A stretch of DNA of 64,000 bases, taken from assembly GCF_000011745.1 (NCBI RefSeq), contig NC_007292.1, positions 62,001-126,000 of the forward strand, written 5' to 3'. Below are positions 42,194 through 52,558 of the stretch, in pieces (positions within the stretch are counted from its first letter, which is position 1; each line of letters starts with the position of its first letter). This stretch comes from Candidatus Blochmanniella pennsylvanica str. BPEN. Lineage in GTDB: Bacteria; Pseudomonadota; Gammaproteobacteria; Enterobacterales; Enterobacteriaceae. A program made the translations under genes and the position numbers. Below the pieces are notes generated by a model. It was not told the DNA's origin. It did not search any database and saw nothing but the letters and a program-made list of their open reading frames with translations.

Positions 42194-42547
42194 ATGCGTT
42201 ACTATGAAATAGTTTTTATGGTACATCCTGATCTTAGTGAACAAATATCTAGCATAATCAATCGCTATACAACAATTGTTACTAATGCTCAAGGCAAAGT
42301 CCATCGCATAGAAAATTGGGGACGTCGCCAATTAGCATATCCAGTTAATAAGCTTTGTAAAGCTTATTATGTTTTATTAAATATAGAAGTATCTCAAGAT
42401 ACTGTTAAAGAATTAAATGATGATTTTCATTTTAACAAAAATATTATACGTAGCATGATTGTACGAACTAAATATGCGATCGTTGAACCATCTCCTATGA
42501 TGAAAAAAATAGAAGAAAACCAAGAGCATCATGCAACTAATATATAG
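42194..42547 (+). CDS. rpsF: 30S ribosomal protein S6
   Basis: 30S subunit protein that dimerises with S18 (rpsR, next gene). [20 protein letters not shown] at the start, the [17 protein letters not shown] block and [16 protein letters not shown] match E. coli. 117 aa; the acidic glutamate tail of E. coli S6 (131 aa), which is modified by RimK, is missing. AAAGGAAA lies before the ATG. A small hairpin lies at 42051-42069 in the leader. priB, between rpsF and rpsR in E. coli, is absent. Confidence 0.97.
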
Positions 42548-42783
42548 TATAATGAAATACATATGGGCTCAAGTACTACGTAAATAAGTTGATAGCTGTA
42601 TTTAATATTCAGTATTGTGCTGGTCTAGTGTGTTTTTGTAAATCTTTTGTAGTAAAAATAATAATTGCAAGTATAGAAATATATTGATCAGATCTGTAAT
42701 TTGGGGAAAGATAACGATTTTGATTGTAAAAAAAAGTTGATTGCATTTATATGTATTTTTTATAATGAACTATGGAGTCAATT

Positions 42784-43011
42784 ATGGCACGTTTTGTACG
42801 TCATCGCAAATTTTGTAGGTTTACAGCGGAAAAATGCATTAATATTGATTATAAAGATCTTGTCACAATACAGCATTCTATTATAGAAAGCGGAAAGATT
42901 ATTCCAAGTAGAATTACTGGAACACGAGCAAGATATCAACGACAGTTAGCACGTGCCATTAAAAGAGCGCGTTATCTGTCTTTACTACCGTATACTGACC
43001 ATCATCAGTAA
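42784..43011 (+). CDS. rpsR: 30S ribosomal protein S18
   Basis: Partner of S6 in the 30S platform. [37 protein letters not shown] and [15 protein letters not shown] are diagnostic. 75 aa as in E. coli, from the ATG at 42784; GGAG precedes it at correct distance, and the ATG four codons upstream is not needed. Lies 237 bp after rpsF because priB has gone. Confidence 0.97.
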   Translation: MARFVRHRKFCRFTAEKCINIDYKDLVTIQHSIIESGKIIPSRITGTRARYQRQLARAIKRARYLSLLPYTDHHQ

Positions 43012-43065
43012 AGTGTAATTCTTTGTGAATGAATATGATTTGTATATTTTATAATGGAAATAACA

Positions 43066-43527
43066 ATGAAGATTATTTTGCTGGATAATATCGATAAACT
43101 TGGAAATAAGGGATCAGAAGTTGTTGTGCGCTCAGGTTATGCCCGTAATTTTTTAATACCAAAATCTAAAGCAATGCTAGCTACAAAAAAAAATATTGAA
43201 ATATTTAAAGCGCAACAGCTTGAGTTACAATCTAAAGCTATAGAGGCGCAAACTCAGGCTGAATTTTGCGCAAAAACCATTAATAGATTAGGTAGTATTA
43301 CTATTAAAGCTAAATCAGGTGTTGAAGGGAAATTGTTTGGTTCCATCGGTTCTCGTGATATAGCTACTGCAATTACAGCAGCTTCTGGTTTTAATATTTC
43401 TAAATCTCAGATTAGATTACCTAATCATGATGTATTAAGAACTATTGGTACATATAGCATAAATATTCATATTTATAATGATATTTTTTCTAAAATAAAT
43501 GTCATCATCCTTGATGAAATAGTATAG
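43066..43527 (+). CDS. rplI: 50S ribosomal protein L9
   Basis: Two-domain 50S protein with a long connecting helix. MKIILLDNIDKLGNKGSEV and SGYARNFLIPKSKA form the N-terminal rRNA-binding domain; the helix runs about 41-75, and EGKLFGSIGSRDIA with SQIRLPNHDVLRTIG lies in the C-terminal domain. 153 aa from the ATG at 43066 (149 in E. coli); the ATG at 43054 would add four residues not found in the family. Last gene of rpsF-rpsR-rplI. Confidence 0.97.
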   Translation: MKIILLDNIDKLGNKGSEVVVRSGYARNFLIPKSKAMLATKKNIEIFKAQQLELQSKAIEAQTQAEFCAKTINRLGSITIKAKSGVEGKLFGSIGSRDIATAITAASGFNISKSQIRLPNHDVLRTIGTYSINIHIYNDIFSKINVIILDEIV

Positions 43528-43800
43528 AGTAAATAATTATAAGTAATACAATAATTTTTATCATTATTTATCTTAATAAAAAAACTATTAAATTTTTTAA
43601 TTATTGTAATACGAAAATATTAAAGTATATATGTTTTGTTGAAAGAGATATACAAATGAATGTGTGTATCTTTTATTTCAATTAATAATTATAGTATATG
43701 ATTGCTTAAAAATAAAGTATACTTTTTATAAATCTATTATTATTATACTTTCTTTTCGAATTTATGCTACGGAGCGCGCAAAAATTTATTAGGGATATAC

Positions 43801-44577
43801 ATGATGATTTTTTATCATAGAATGGTTGAAAAAATAAGTTGTATTGCTCGTAAAGCTGGAATAGAAATTATGAGGATTTATAATGGAGGTTTAAAGTTAA
43901 ACGCGTATAAAAAGCTAGATACATCTCCTGTAACTAATGCTGATTTGTTTTCTCATAAGGTGATTGTGTATTATTTAAAAAATTTAACACCTGAAATCCC
44001 AATTTTATCTGAAGAAGATATTACCACATGGCGGAAATGTAGAGATGGAAGCTGTTTTTGGCTAATAGATCCTTTGGATGGAACGAAAGAGTTCTTATTA
44101 CGCAATGGTGAATTCACTGTTAACATTGCTTTCATTGAGTACGGTCAACCTATTATGGGGGTAGTGTATGTTCCTGTGTATAATGTGTTATATGCTGCAG
44201 ATAATGGACAAGTATGGAAGATTAATGCTAGAGGAGAACGTATAAATATTGCAGTACGTATGTCCCATTATCCAACTATAGTGATGAGTCGTAGTAATTT
44301 TTGCTGTGATCAATATAAGTTATACAATTTTTTAAACAGGTTGAAAGACTATAAAATTGTTAATATTGGATCTTCATTTAAATTTTGTTTAATAGCAGAA
44401 GGTAGTGCTCAATTTTATCCAAGGTTTTCTTGTACTAAAATTTGGGATACGGCCGCTGGTCATGTAATAGCTAGAACGGCTGGCGCCGTTGTTAATGATT
44501 GGAATGGTAATCCCTTGCATTATAAAAATATCAATCAGTCTTTTTTAAATCCTGGTTTTCAAGTTTCATTGTATTGA
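43801..44577 (+). CDS. cysQ: 3'(2'),5'-bisphosphate nucleotidase CysQ
   Basis: Inositol-monophosphatase-fold enzyme that hydrolyses PAP, the by-product of sulfate assimilation. The metal-binding motifs are SEEDI (near residue 64), DPLDGTKEF (near 85) and WDTAAGH (near 215). 258 aa (246 in E. coli). The start is ambiguous: ATG 43801 has AGGGA upstream, while ATG 43822 gives the family N-terminus. Its presence suggests that sulfate reduction operates in this organism, consistent with metC making methionine from cysteine sulfur. Confidence 0.95.
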   Translation: MMIFYHRMVEKISCIARKAGIEIMRIYNGGLKLNAYKKLDTSPVTNADLFSHKVIVYYLKNLTPEIPILSEEDITTWRKCRDGSCFWLIDPLDGTKEFLLRNGEFTVNIAFIEYGQPIMGVVYVPVYNVLYAADNGQVWKINARGERINIAVRMSHYPTIVMSRSNFCCDQYKLYNFLNRLKDYKIVNIGSSFKFCLIAEGSAQFYPRFSCTKIWDTAAGHVIARTAGAVVNDWNGNPLHYKNINQSFLNPGFQVSLY

Positions 44578-44991
44578 TTGATTATATTGTATTAATAGTA
44601 ATTATTTATATTAATTAAATAAATAATTACTATTAATGTTTGGATTTTTTAATTTGTAATATTATTTGTCAGAATCGTCAGAGTAAGATATTCATAATTT
44701 ACACAAAAAAATATGACATATCCATGTTGAGTTCGTATATTAGTTATAGATGTAGAAAAAATACAGATGTTATGTTATTTATATAATAAATATAATTATT
44801 ATTTTTTAATTTATTAAAATGTCTTTTCAAATGGGTTTTATTTTTCAAAATTATAAAATATGTGTATTTTACATTTAATCATGTGTGAATTATATATTAT
44901 GTTTTTACAGGGTTTAAATATAAATATAGTGTATTAATGGAGTATGAAAATTACTTTATTTAAAGCTTTGATATAGTCAAGGATTCGATAT
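44578..44991. other. Spacer between cysQ and tamA
   Basis: About 410 bp; ytfI/ytfJ and msrA of E. coli are absent. Contains the cysQ terminator and presumably the tamAB promoter. Confidence 0.6.
44591..44650 (+). terminator. Terminator after cysQ
   Basis: A perfect 19-bp AT-rich stem (44591-44609 with 44619-44637) with a 9-nt loop starts 14 nt after the cysQ stop codon; GTTTGGATTTTTT follows, with a T-run at 44645-44650. Confidence 0.65.
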
Positions 44992-46754
44992 ATGTTTAAG
45001 GATCTTAAAAAGTATATGATAATACGGTTGCATTTAATAATATATTTTTTTATGCCACTGATATGTAATAGTAGCATTAATTTACAAGTAGAAGGATTAA
45101 ATAGTGAATTAGATTATAATGTACGTCAAAAATTATTAAATATACATACTAATGTAAAGTATGTAGATTCAGATTTAAAAAAAAAATAGACAATGCAATT
45201 AGAACTGGACTACGCCCACTAGGTTATTACGCCCCTACATTGATTTTTTTTCCACTTAAGTCTTTGAATAAAAATTCTGATCTATTAGTTATTAAAGTTG
45301 AACCTGGGGATCCAGTTGTAGTTACTGAAGTAAATGTCGTTATACGAGGAGATGGTGTAAAGGACGTTGATTACCAGAAAATAATAAAAGATAGCAAATC
45401 TTTTATTGGGAAAAGATTGAATCATAATGATTACGAACAATTTAAAAATAAACTATATAACTTAGCTTTATGTAAAGGATATTTTGATGCCAAGTTCCAA
45501 AGTAGTCAACTTATTGTCATTCCTTCTCGCTGTCAGAGCATTTGGAACATAGATTTTTATAGTGGTCAGCGTTATGTTTTTGAAAGAATTAAATTTCATG
45601 GTAGTCAAATTAAAGAAGATTATTTAAAAAATATATCCAACATACGATCGGGAGAATATTACAGTGCTACATCCGTTATGGAATTAAATCGCCGATTTAA
45701 TTACACTAATTGGTTTGAATCAGTATCGATTTCTTCAGATTATATGCGTTTTCAACAAAAAAAAAAAATAATATTAGATATTTTTCTTTATCCTTGTGCA
45801 AAAAATAATTTTGCAACCGGATCTGGTTATACTATCGATACAGGCCCTAGAACTAAAATCATTTGGAAAAAACCGTGGATTAATGCATATGGACATAGTT
45901 TAGAAACTAACTGTAGTTTATCTAAGCCAGAACAAGCTTTTGATTTAAGTTATAAAGTTCCACTGTTTTCTAATCCATTAGAAGAATATTATTTATTGCA
46001 AGGAGGGTTGATACATGAAGATACACATAATGTTCAGTCTAGTGTTACGACTATAAATATAGCTCGTTATTGGAATTGTTCCCATAAATGGCAACGTTCA
46101 ATTAATGTGCATTGGCACTTTAATCATTGTTCTAATAATTATATCATTAAAAATATAATGTTAATTTATCCAGGGATAAATATATCTCGTATTCGAAAAC
46201 GTGGAGATATAATACCGTATTGGGGAGATAGTCAGCGTTACTCAATCAATATATCTAATAATTGTTGGAAATCGGATGTTAATTTCATTGCTGTGCAAGT
46301 TCAAAATATTTGGGTTAGGACGTTATTAAAAAAACATCGTATTTTGGCTCGTGGAAACTTAAGTTGGATAGATACCAACAATTTTTCATCTGTTGATTTA
46401 ATGTTGCGATTTTTTTCCAATGTAAATAATGGTATCCGTGGATACAAATATAAATCTTTATATCCTTATGATAATTCTGAATCTTTTGTAGGTATTGCTA
46501 CTAAACTTATTACTACTACGTTTGAATATCAATATAATGTAATTAATAAATGGTGGGGAGCTATTTTTATAGATGCAGGAGAGATTACCAATGATATCAA
46601 ATGGAATAGTTTTAAATCTGGTATAGGTATTGGAGTGCGCTGGCAATTACCAATAGGTCCTATAAAATTGGACGTAGCGACTCCATTAATTCATAAAGGC
46701 AAGATAAATCATCATTTTTTATATTTATACGTCAGTTTAGGACCAGATTTATGA
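44992..46754 (+). CDS. tamA: TamA outer-membrane assembly protein, frameshifted at an A10 run
   Basis: Omp85-family outer-membrane subunit of the translocation and assembly module, partner of TamB. The first frame (44992-45189) encodes a signal peptide and the start of POTRA1 (INLQVEGLNSELDYNVRQKL) and stops at TAG right after ten A (45177-45186). The rest, from IDNAIRTGLRPLGYY at 45186, continues one frame back to 46754: POTRA domains, then the 16-strand barrel with IRGYKYKSL and WWGAIFIDAGE. Apart from this one shift the whole protein aligns with E. coli TamA. One extra A in the mRNA, or a -1 ribosomal slip, would give about 587 aa (E. coli 577). The stop overlaps the tamB start by 3 nt. 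Without rescue the barrel part would lack a signal peptide. Confidence 0.9.
45177..45186 (+). repeat. A10 run causing the tamA frameshift
   Basis: Ten consecutive A follow GATTT; the zero frame reads TTA AAA AAA AAA TAG. Eleven A, or a slip back by one, restores AAA ATA GAC and the conserved downstream frame. Confidence 0.95.
45757..45768 (+). repeat. A12 run inside tamA, in frame
   Basis: Twelve consecutive A after CAAC within the conserved tamA frame (reads QQKKKII). It is the longest A run noticed in a gene of this window, and slippage here would break the frame rather than restore it. Confidence 0.95.
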
Positions 46755-49700
46755 TTTTTGTAAAAAAAATCTGTGTTATTTTTTTATTATGGATATCAAT
46801 AATATGTGGATTTTTTGTGTTTTTATTAGGTACTAATATAGGAACATATTTAATTTTTACAGGCATTACGTATTGTATTCCTGGTTTAGAATTTGATTCT
46901 GTTTCTGGCAGTTGGGGTAATTTTAATATAACTCATGTAGTATATGAAACTTCGATAGGTGTAATTAACATTGATAAATGTGATGTTTTTTTAAATCTAA
47001 AAGACATATGGAATAAAAAAATATATATTAATCATCTTTTTTTGGAAGATGTTTATATAAAAATAAAAAAAAACGATGTGACGAACAAATCACATACAAA
47101 ATACGAAAGGATAGAAATAAATAATATTCGTTCTATCCCATTTGCCATAATATTAAAGAATATAGTATTGAATAATACTTGTATTCATTTCAATAACATT
47201 ACGTTTGAAGTAACGAAATTAGATACTGAATTAACATTTCAAGATAATTTATTGACAGTTTTACCTGTAAATATTAAAGGGGCAGTTTTAAATATTCCCG
47301 ATGTAAATACATCAAATATAGCAACCAAAGCGATAGATATATATAAGTATAGTAATCAACGGAATATAAAGTATTTATTGAAATCATTTTCTAGTAAATT
47401 ATTAACAAAATTACCTTCTTTTAATTTTCCTATAAATATAGTTCTAAAGGATATAACAGGAGAGAATTTTTATATTTTTGATAATAATAATTCTTATATT
47501 GTTAATTATTTTTATTTACAAACATATTTATATAATCAAACTGCAAATATTAACTTGAATCTTAAATGTCCATATGGATACCTTAATGTAATAGGTAGCA
47601 TAATATTTAAAGAATATTACCCAATAAATATAACCCTCAATTATACGAAATATCATTTTAATACTAGTAGTAATTCTACCAATATAAAGAAAAAGGACGT
47701 AAGTAAAATAAAATTAGTTATCGTAGGAGAATTATATAATGAGGTACGTCTTTGTTGTGATTTTTTAGGTGTTATTTCTACAGTACATGTATTATTAAAA
47801 ACTAAGATAATGCAATTTGGAATGCCTATAACTATATCTATAGTTGGTAGAAAAATACCACTTTCTTTTTTAGGAAAGAATGATTCTTTAATAGAAGAGC
47901 TCGATGTATTTGTCAATGGTGAAACAAGAAATTATTCCATTCAGATAACGTCTCAATTAAGTAGCGCTCAATTTTCATCATTAGTACATATAGTTATGAA
48001 CGCTCAGGGAGATGTTAATAGTTGTTCTATTTCTAAATTAAGAATGACTGCATTAGAAGAATATCTCGATATACAAGGAATGGTTAATTGGTCGGGTGAT
48101 ATGATTAGTTGGAACAGTGTGTGCGCGTTAAACAAAATAAATATTTTTCAAAAGTGGTTAAAATGTCCTATAAATTTGTCAGGTAACATCAATATGCAAG
48201 GACACGTATATTCTGACGCTTGGGACATAACAATATCTGATTTAAATCTTAATGGGAGTATAGAAAATAATAATATTTCATGCATAGGTGTATTATACAA
48301 TAATTCAACTGGTACATGGAAAATACCCACATTACTAATTAAATGGGGTCCTAACGTGTTAAAAATACAAGAAGACTTGAAAAGAGATTCTATTTTCAAC
48401 ATTGTGTTTGCGGCTCCAGATTGCAACGTGCTGATACCTGGATTAAACGGTAGTGTATATGGAAAATTTAAATTATATAGTCCCGTTAAATATTCTCCTA
48501 GATTGTTGTTAAATATTGATGCATGTTCTTTGTATTGGCATGAAAAAAAACTTTTTTTTGACAAAATAATGATAAACGGGGATATTTGTTATGATACCGT
48601 TATACAAAGCAAAATTTTTTTTCAAGCAAATCAGATAAAATGTGGAATTGTGTCGTTATGTAAATTAATTATACAAGGACAAGGTAATATTAAAGAACAT
48701 TATTTAGATTTAGTTGCCTATGGCGATATGTTATCTGGTCAAGTAAAACTTTTTGGAAATTTAGATCTTTTTCATAAAACTTGGCATAGTAAAATTAAAA
48801 AAACAAACATTGTTACTGCAATAGGAACATGGAAATTAATGCAAGATATTGTTCTTACTTATCAATATTTAACGCGAAAAATTATCCTTGATTCACATTA
48901 CTGGGAAATTGTTGATTGCACCATCCCTATTTCTTATGTTTTAAAGGAGAATATATTGAATAAAGTGAATGATGCATTCAAAAATTTTAATGTAGTTTCT
49001 TTAAATATTTTATTACCAAGATTAATGAACATGCATATTGTTCGTATATATTGTACAGATTGTTATTGGATATTAGGCACCTTATTACCTAAGGGTATAA
49101 TTTCATTTTCAGGAAAACAATTTAACATCAAATCCTCTATTGAAGAGCCCGAAATTTTTCCGATTACAATAAATAACATAACTGCAAAAATCGTATTGAC
49201 ACAAACTGCTTCGTATTGCAAGTGGTTCATGAACATTGGAGATGATGATCAAGTCCATGGACTATTTAAAATAACTAAATTACACAATACATCTAAATTA
49301 GCAGGAAATATACATGTTAAAAATGTTTCGTTAGTATCTTTTTGTAATTCATTGATTTCGCTACAAGAACCTATACATGGATTGTTAAATTTAAATCTTT
49401 ATTTTTATGGATATAAACGTCACCTAAAAATTTATGGCGCAGCTCAATTAAAAAATTTTAATGTTAATAAACCTGATACGCTATTTTTTGTAAAAAATGG
49501 TCAATTATTTATAAAATTCTTTGGAGATCATGCTGTATTAAATGGAACAATAGATACGGATTATGGATATAGATTGCATTTAAATGGGAATATTATGAAT
49601 TTTGATTCTATTAGTAATATACGTGCATTTTTTAAAATACGAGGTAACCAAATTAATTTTTGTATGTCTCCAGAAATAAAAATGAAGATATCTCCTGATT

Positions 49701-50590
49701 TTAATTGTACAATTACTCCAGAAAAAATTCATATAGAAGGCAATGTTGCAATCCCTTGGGCTCATATTGAAGTGAAGGAGTATTCAAAAAATATAACAAA
49801 TATTTCTTCAGAAGAAATTTTGCTAGATGATAATCTCCAACTTATTTTAAATAATTCTAAAAATTTATTTATTTCTTTTTCTGCTAATATTAACGTGTGT
49901 CTTGGTAATGATGTTAATTTTAACGGATTGGGTTTTCGTACAAAATTAAGAGGTAATTTAGAAATTGAATACAATAAAAATCATTTGGCATTAACAGGCC
50001 ATATTGATATACCTTCTGGTTGTTTTCAAGCATATGGACAAAATTTGATAATACGAAAGGGACAATTATTGTTTTCCGGAGCGATAAACCAACCATATAT
50101 CGATATTGAAGCAATTTGTGATCCTTCTAGTATTAAAGAAGGGAGTATAGTTGGTATACGGATTACTGGTACTTTTAGTCAACCAAAAATAGAAATTTTC
50201 TCTGATTCATTATTCCTTTCTCCACAAGAGATAACATCTTATTTATTAGGCGATAGTAAAAATGTAATTCCTTTGAATACAGATACGAATATAGTAACAT
50301 CGTTGTTAATCGGAGCAACTGTTAGGAATAGTGAGAAGTTTATTAACAAAATAGGAAAGATATTTGGTGTTCAAGATTTAACATTAAATACTCAAGATAT
50401 TAGTACCGCACCGTTAGTTGCGTTAAGTGGATATATTGCTCCTGGTCTACAAATTAAATATGGAATTGGCATTTTTGATTTATTGACAACAATAACAGTA
50501 CGTTATTGCTTGTGTTCGAAACTATATTTAGAAGTTACTTCCGGAAGCAATCAACAAGCGGTTGATATATTATATAAGCTTGATTTTTAG
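46751..50590 (+). CDS. tamB: TamB, periplasm-spanning AsmA/DUF490 protein
   Basis: Inner-membrane-anchored protein with a long beta-groove across the periplasm; works with TamA in outer-membrane assembly and is implicated in phospholipid transport. 1279 aa (1259 in E. coli): a transmembrane anchor at residues about 5-27, a very long low-complexity Asn/Ile-rich beta region, and the conserved C-terminal domain from about 1080 (LRGNLEIEYNKNHLALTGHI, GQLLFSGAINQPYIDIEA, SYLLGDSKN and the final LEVTSGSNQQAVDILYKLDF). The frame is intact, including an A9 run near 47065. Its start overlaps the tamA stop, so tamB translation is probably coupled to tamA. Confidence 0.95.
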   Translation: MIFVKKICVIFLLWISIICGFFVFLLGTNIGTYLIFTGITYCIPGLEFDSVSGSWGNFNITHVVYETSIGVINIDKCDVFLNLKDIWNKKIYINHLFLEDVYIKIKKNDVTNKSHTKYERIEINNIRSIPFAIILKNIVLNNTCIHFNNITFEVTKLDTELTFQDNLLTVLPVNIKGAVLNIPDVNTSNIATKAIDIYKYSNQRNIKYLLKSFSSKLLTKLPSFNFPINIVLKDITGENFYIFDNNNSYIVNYFYLQTYLYNQTANINLNLKCPYGYLNVIGSIIFKEYYPINITLNYTKYHFNTSSNSTNIKKKDVSKIKLVIVGELYNEVRLCCDFLGVISTVHVLLKTKIMQFGMPITISIVGRKIPLSFLGKNDSLIEELDVFVNGETRNYSIQITSQLSSAQFSSLVHIVMNAQGDVNSCSISKLRMTALEEYLDIQGMVNWSGDMISWNSVCALNKINIFQKWLKCPINLSGNINMQGHVYSDAWDITISDLNLNGSIENNNISCIGVLYNNSTGTWKIPTLLIKWGPNVLKIQEDLKRDSIFNIVFAAPDCNVLIPGLNGSVYGKFKLYSPVKYSPRLLLNIDACSLYWHEKKLFFDKIMINGDICYDTVIQSKIFFQANQIKCGIVSLCKLIIQGQGNIKEHYLDLVAYGDMLSGQVKLFGNLDLFHKTWHSKIKKTNIVTAIGTWKLMQDIVLTYQYLTRKIILDSHYWEIVDCTIPISYVLKENILNKVNDAFKNFNVVSLNILLPRLMNMHIVRIYCTDCYWILGTLLPKGIISFSGKQFNIKSSIEEPEIFPITINNITAKIVLTQTASYCKWFMNIGDDDQVHGLFKITKLHNTSKLAGNIHVKNVSLVSFCNSLISLQEPIHGLLNLNLYFYGYKRHLKIYGAAQLKNFNVNKPDTLFFVKNGQLFIKFFGDHAVLNGTIDTDYGYRLHLNGNIMNFDSISNIRAFFKIRGNQINFCMSPEIKMKISPDFNCTITPEKIHIEGNVAIPWAHIEVKEYSKNITNISSEEILLDDNLQLILNNSKNLFISFSANINVCLGNDVNFNGLGFRTKLRGNLEIEYNKNHLALTGHIDIPSGCFQAYGQNLIIRKGQLLFSGAINQPYIDIEAICDPSSIKEGSIVGIRITGTFSQPKIEIFSDSLFLSPQEITSYLLGDSKNVIPLNTDTNIVTSLLIGATVRNSEKFINKIGKIFGVQDLTLNTQDISTAPLVALSGYIAPGLQIKYGIGIFDLLTTITVRYCLCSKLYLEVTSGSNQQAVDILYKLDF

Positions 50591-50665
50591 TTTTTTATAT
50601 TTGCATATATCCAATACCAATATACTTAAAATGTGTAAGATCTAATATAAAGTGCAAGTGTGATA

Positions 50666-51199
50666 TTAAATTTTTTTTTCAAAACGTTCAAAAGCATTTA
50701 AAATTTCCGTTTTAGCGGCATTAATATTGCTCCATCCTTTTATTTTTACCCACTTTCTAGAATCTAATTCTTTGTAATTTTTAAAAAAGTGACTAATTTG
50801 ATTGCGCAATAAAATTGAAAAATCATTTATATCTTTCACTAGTGAGTATTGTTCTGATATTTTCTCGTGGGGCACTGCAATTATTTTTGCATCTTCTCCA
50901 GATTCATCTAGCATATTAAGCATACCTATAGGGCGGCAATGTATTACACAACCTGATCGTAAAGGATATGGGGTAGGTACTAAGACATCTACTGGATCTC
51001 CGTCCAATGATAAAGTATTATTAATATATCCATAATTGCAAGGGTAAAACATAGGTGTTAATAAAAAACGATCAACGAATATTATTCCTGTTTTTTTATC
51101 AATTTCATATTTAATTGGATCAGAATTGGCTGGAATTTCAATAATCACATATATATCTTCTGGAATATTTTTTCCCGCTGGTATTTGATTGAAATACAT
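50666..51199 (-). CDS. ppa: Inorganic pyrophosphatase
   Basis: Hydrolyses pyrophosphate released by biosynthesis. The metal-binding signature DGDPVDVLV has Asp 66, 68 and 71, and the N-terminal [14 protein letters not shown] and [13 protein letters not shown] blocks match the family. 177 aa (176 in E. coli). Convergent with tamB, with 75 bp between them, as in the tamB-ytfP-ppa region of E. coli without ytfP. Confidence 0.97.
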   Translation of the reverse strand: MYFNQIPAGKNIPEDIYVIIEIPANSDPIKYEIDKKTGIIFVDRFLLTPMFYPCNYGYINNTLSLDGDPVDVLVPTPYPLRSGCVIHCRPIGMLNMLDESGEDAKIIAVPHEKISEQYSLVKDINDFSILLRNQISHFFKNYKELDSRKWVKIKGWSNINAAKTEILNAFERFEKKI

Positions 51200-51395
51200 T
51201 TATATTGCCTATATATAGATAATAAATTTAAAAACAATCATATGTTATATATGTTTTATTATCAATATGTTTATTAACATAACATAATTGTGTTTATTAC
51301 AGTTAATAAAAGTATTTCATGTTTATAAGCATCACAATTTTATATTTTATATATAATTTTAATGTCAAATTATTTGTGATTTTAAAGATGAAAAT

Positions 51396-52367
51396 CTAAT
51401 AAATTCTTTGAACCGTATAAGTCGCTAAACTTGCTAATGCTTGTCGATAAGGAGAAGGAGGTAAAATATCAAGACAAGAGATAGCTTTTTTGATTTCTGT
51501 TTCAGCGCGTTTTCGAGTGTATTCTAATGATCCATGTTGATGCATTGTATCTAAAATTATATTTAACAAGTGACGATGGTTACCTTCTTTAATAGATTGA
51601 ATTATAAGTGATGCTTGTTTTGAGGTGCTATGATGAATAGCGTGTAGCAGAGGAAGAGTAAGCTTTCCTTCATTTAAATCATTTCCGACATTTTTCCCAA
51701 ATATTGTTTCTGAGGCAGAATAATCTAATACATCATCAACTAGTTGAAAGGCAATCCCCATATATCGCCCATAATTACGTAATGCTTTTTCTTGACATGT
51801 ATTGGCATCAGCTAAAATAGCAGATGATTGAGAAGCTACTTCAAATAAACGAGCAGTTTTACTATAAATAATTTTCATGTAACTATCGATAGTAATAGTG
51901 GGGTCATTACAATGTGTTAATTGCAATATCTCACCTGCTGCAATTATATTGACTGCATCTGCCATCAAAGATAATATTCGCAAGGATTCTAATTCAGTCA
52001 TCATTTGAAAGGCTCGTGTATATATAAAATCCCCTACCAATACACTAGCAGCATTACCAAAAATTATATTAGTAGTTTTCCTACCGCGCCTCATGTGTGA
52101 TTTATCTACTACGTCATCATGTAATAAAGTAGCAGTATGAATAAACTCTATTAATGTAGCAATAGTAACATGTTGTGTTTTTTTATAGCATAACGCCCTT
52201 GCGGTCAGCAAGGTAATCATGGGTCTAATTCGTTTTCCTCCACTATCTACAATGTATTGAACAAGTTTGTTAATTAAAGTGATTTCAGATGCTAATCGCG
52301 TGCGAATTTCTGAATTCACATCTTCCATATCTTGTTCAGTTAGTTCGGAGATTTGATCAATATTCAT
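51396..52367 (-). CDS. ispB: Octaprenyl diphosphate synthase IspB
   Basis: Makes the C40 side chain of ubiquinone and menaquinone. Both aspartate-rich motifs are present: DDVVD at residues 84-88 and DDVLD at 211-215, with GGKRIRPMI near 43 and GKNVGNDLNEGKLTLPLL near 225. 323 aa, equal to E. coli. The long-chain type is inferred from close similarity and the synteny ispB / rplU-rpmA (divergent), not from the motifs alone. Implies a quinone-based respiratory chain. Confidence 0.95.
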   Translation of the reverse strand: MNIDQISELTEQDMEDVNSEIRTRLASEITLINKLVQYIVDSGGKRIRPMITLLTARALCYKKTQHVTIATLIEFIHTATLLHDDVVDKSHMRRGRKTTNIIFGNAASVLVGDFIYTRAFQMMTELESLRILSLMADAVNIIAAGEILQLTHCNDPTITIDSYMKIIYSKTARLFEVASQSSAILADANTCQEKALRNYGRYMGIAFQLVDDVLDYSASETIFGKNVGNDLNEGKLTLPLLHAIHHSTSKQASLIIQSIKEGNHRHLLNIILDTMHQHGSLEYTRKRAETEIKKAISCLDILPPSPYRQALASLATYTVQRIY

Positions 52368-52558
52368 TAATATTATTATAAATATAAAATGTTGATGTAT
52401 TTATATATTGTTTACGTACGCAATTTTTTTATTAAGTTAAACTACACTTATGAGTATGCAGTAAATTTTATTATTGTGTTGAGAAACATTTTTTTTTAAT
52501 GTATAACAATATGTATAGAAATAATATCAGATTATAAACAAGAGATGGATTATTATTT

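Noticed and set aside
42701-42886. 61-codon frame considered as a priB remnant
   Set aside because: Does not resemble PriB and overlaps the start of rpsR in another frame.
47050-47075. A9 run in tamB considered as a second frameshift
   Set aside because: The tamB frame is continuous across it and matches the family on both sides.
48148-48564. Minus-strand frame of 138 codons inside tamB
   Set aside because: Antisense to an intact gene, no family signature, no ribosome site.
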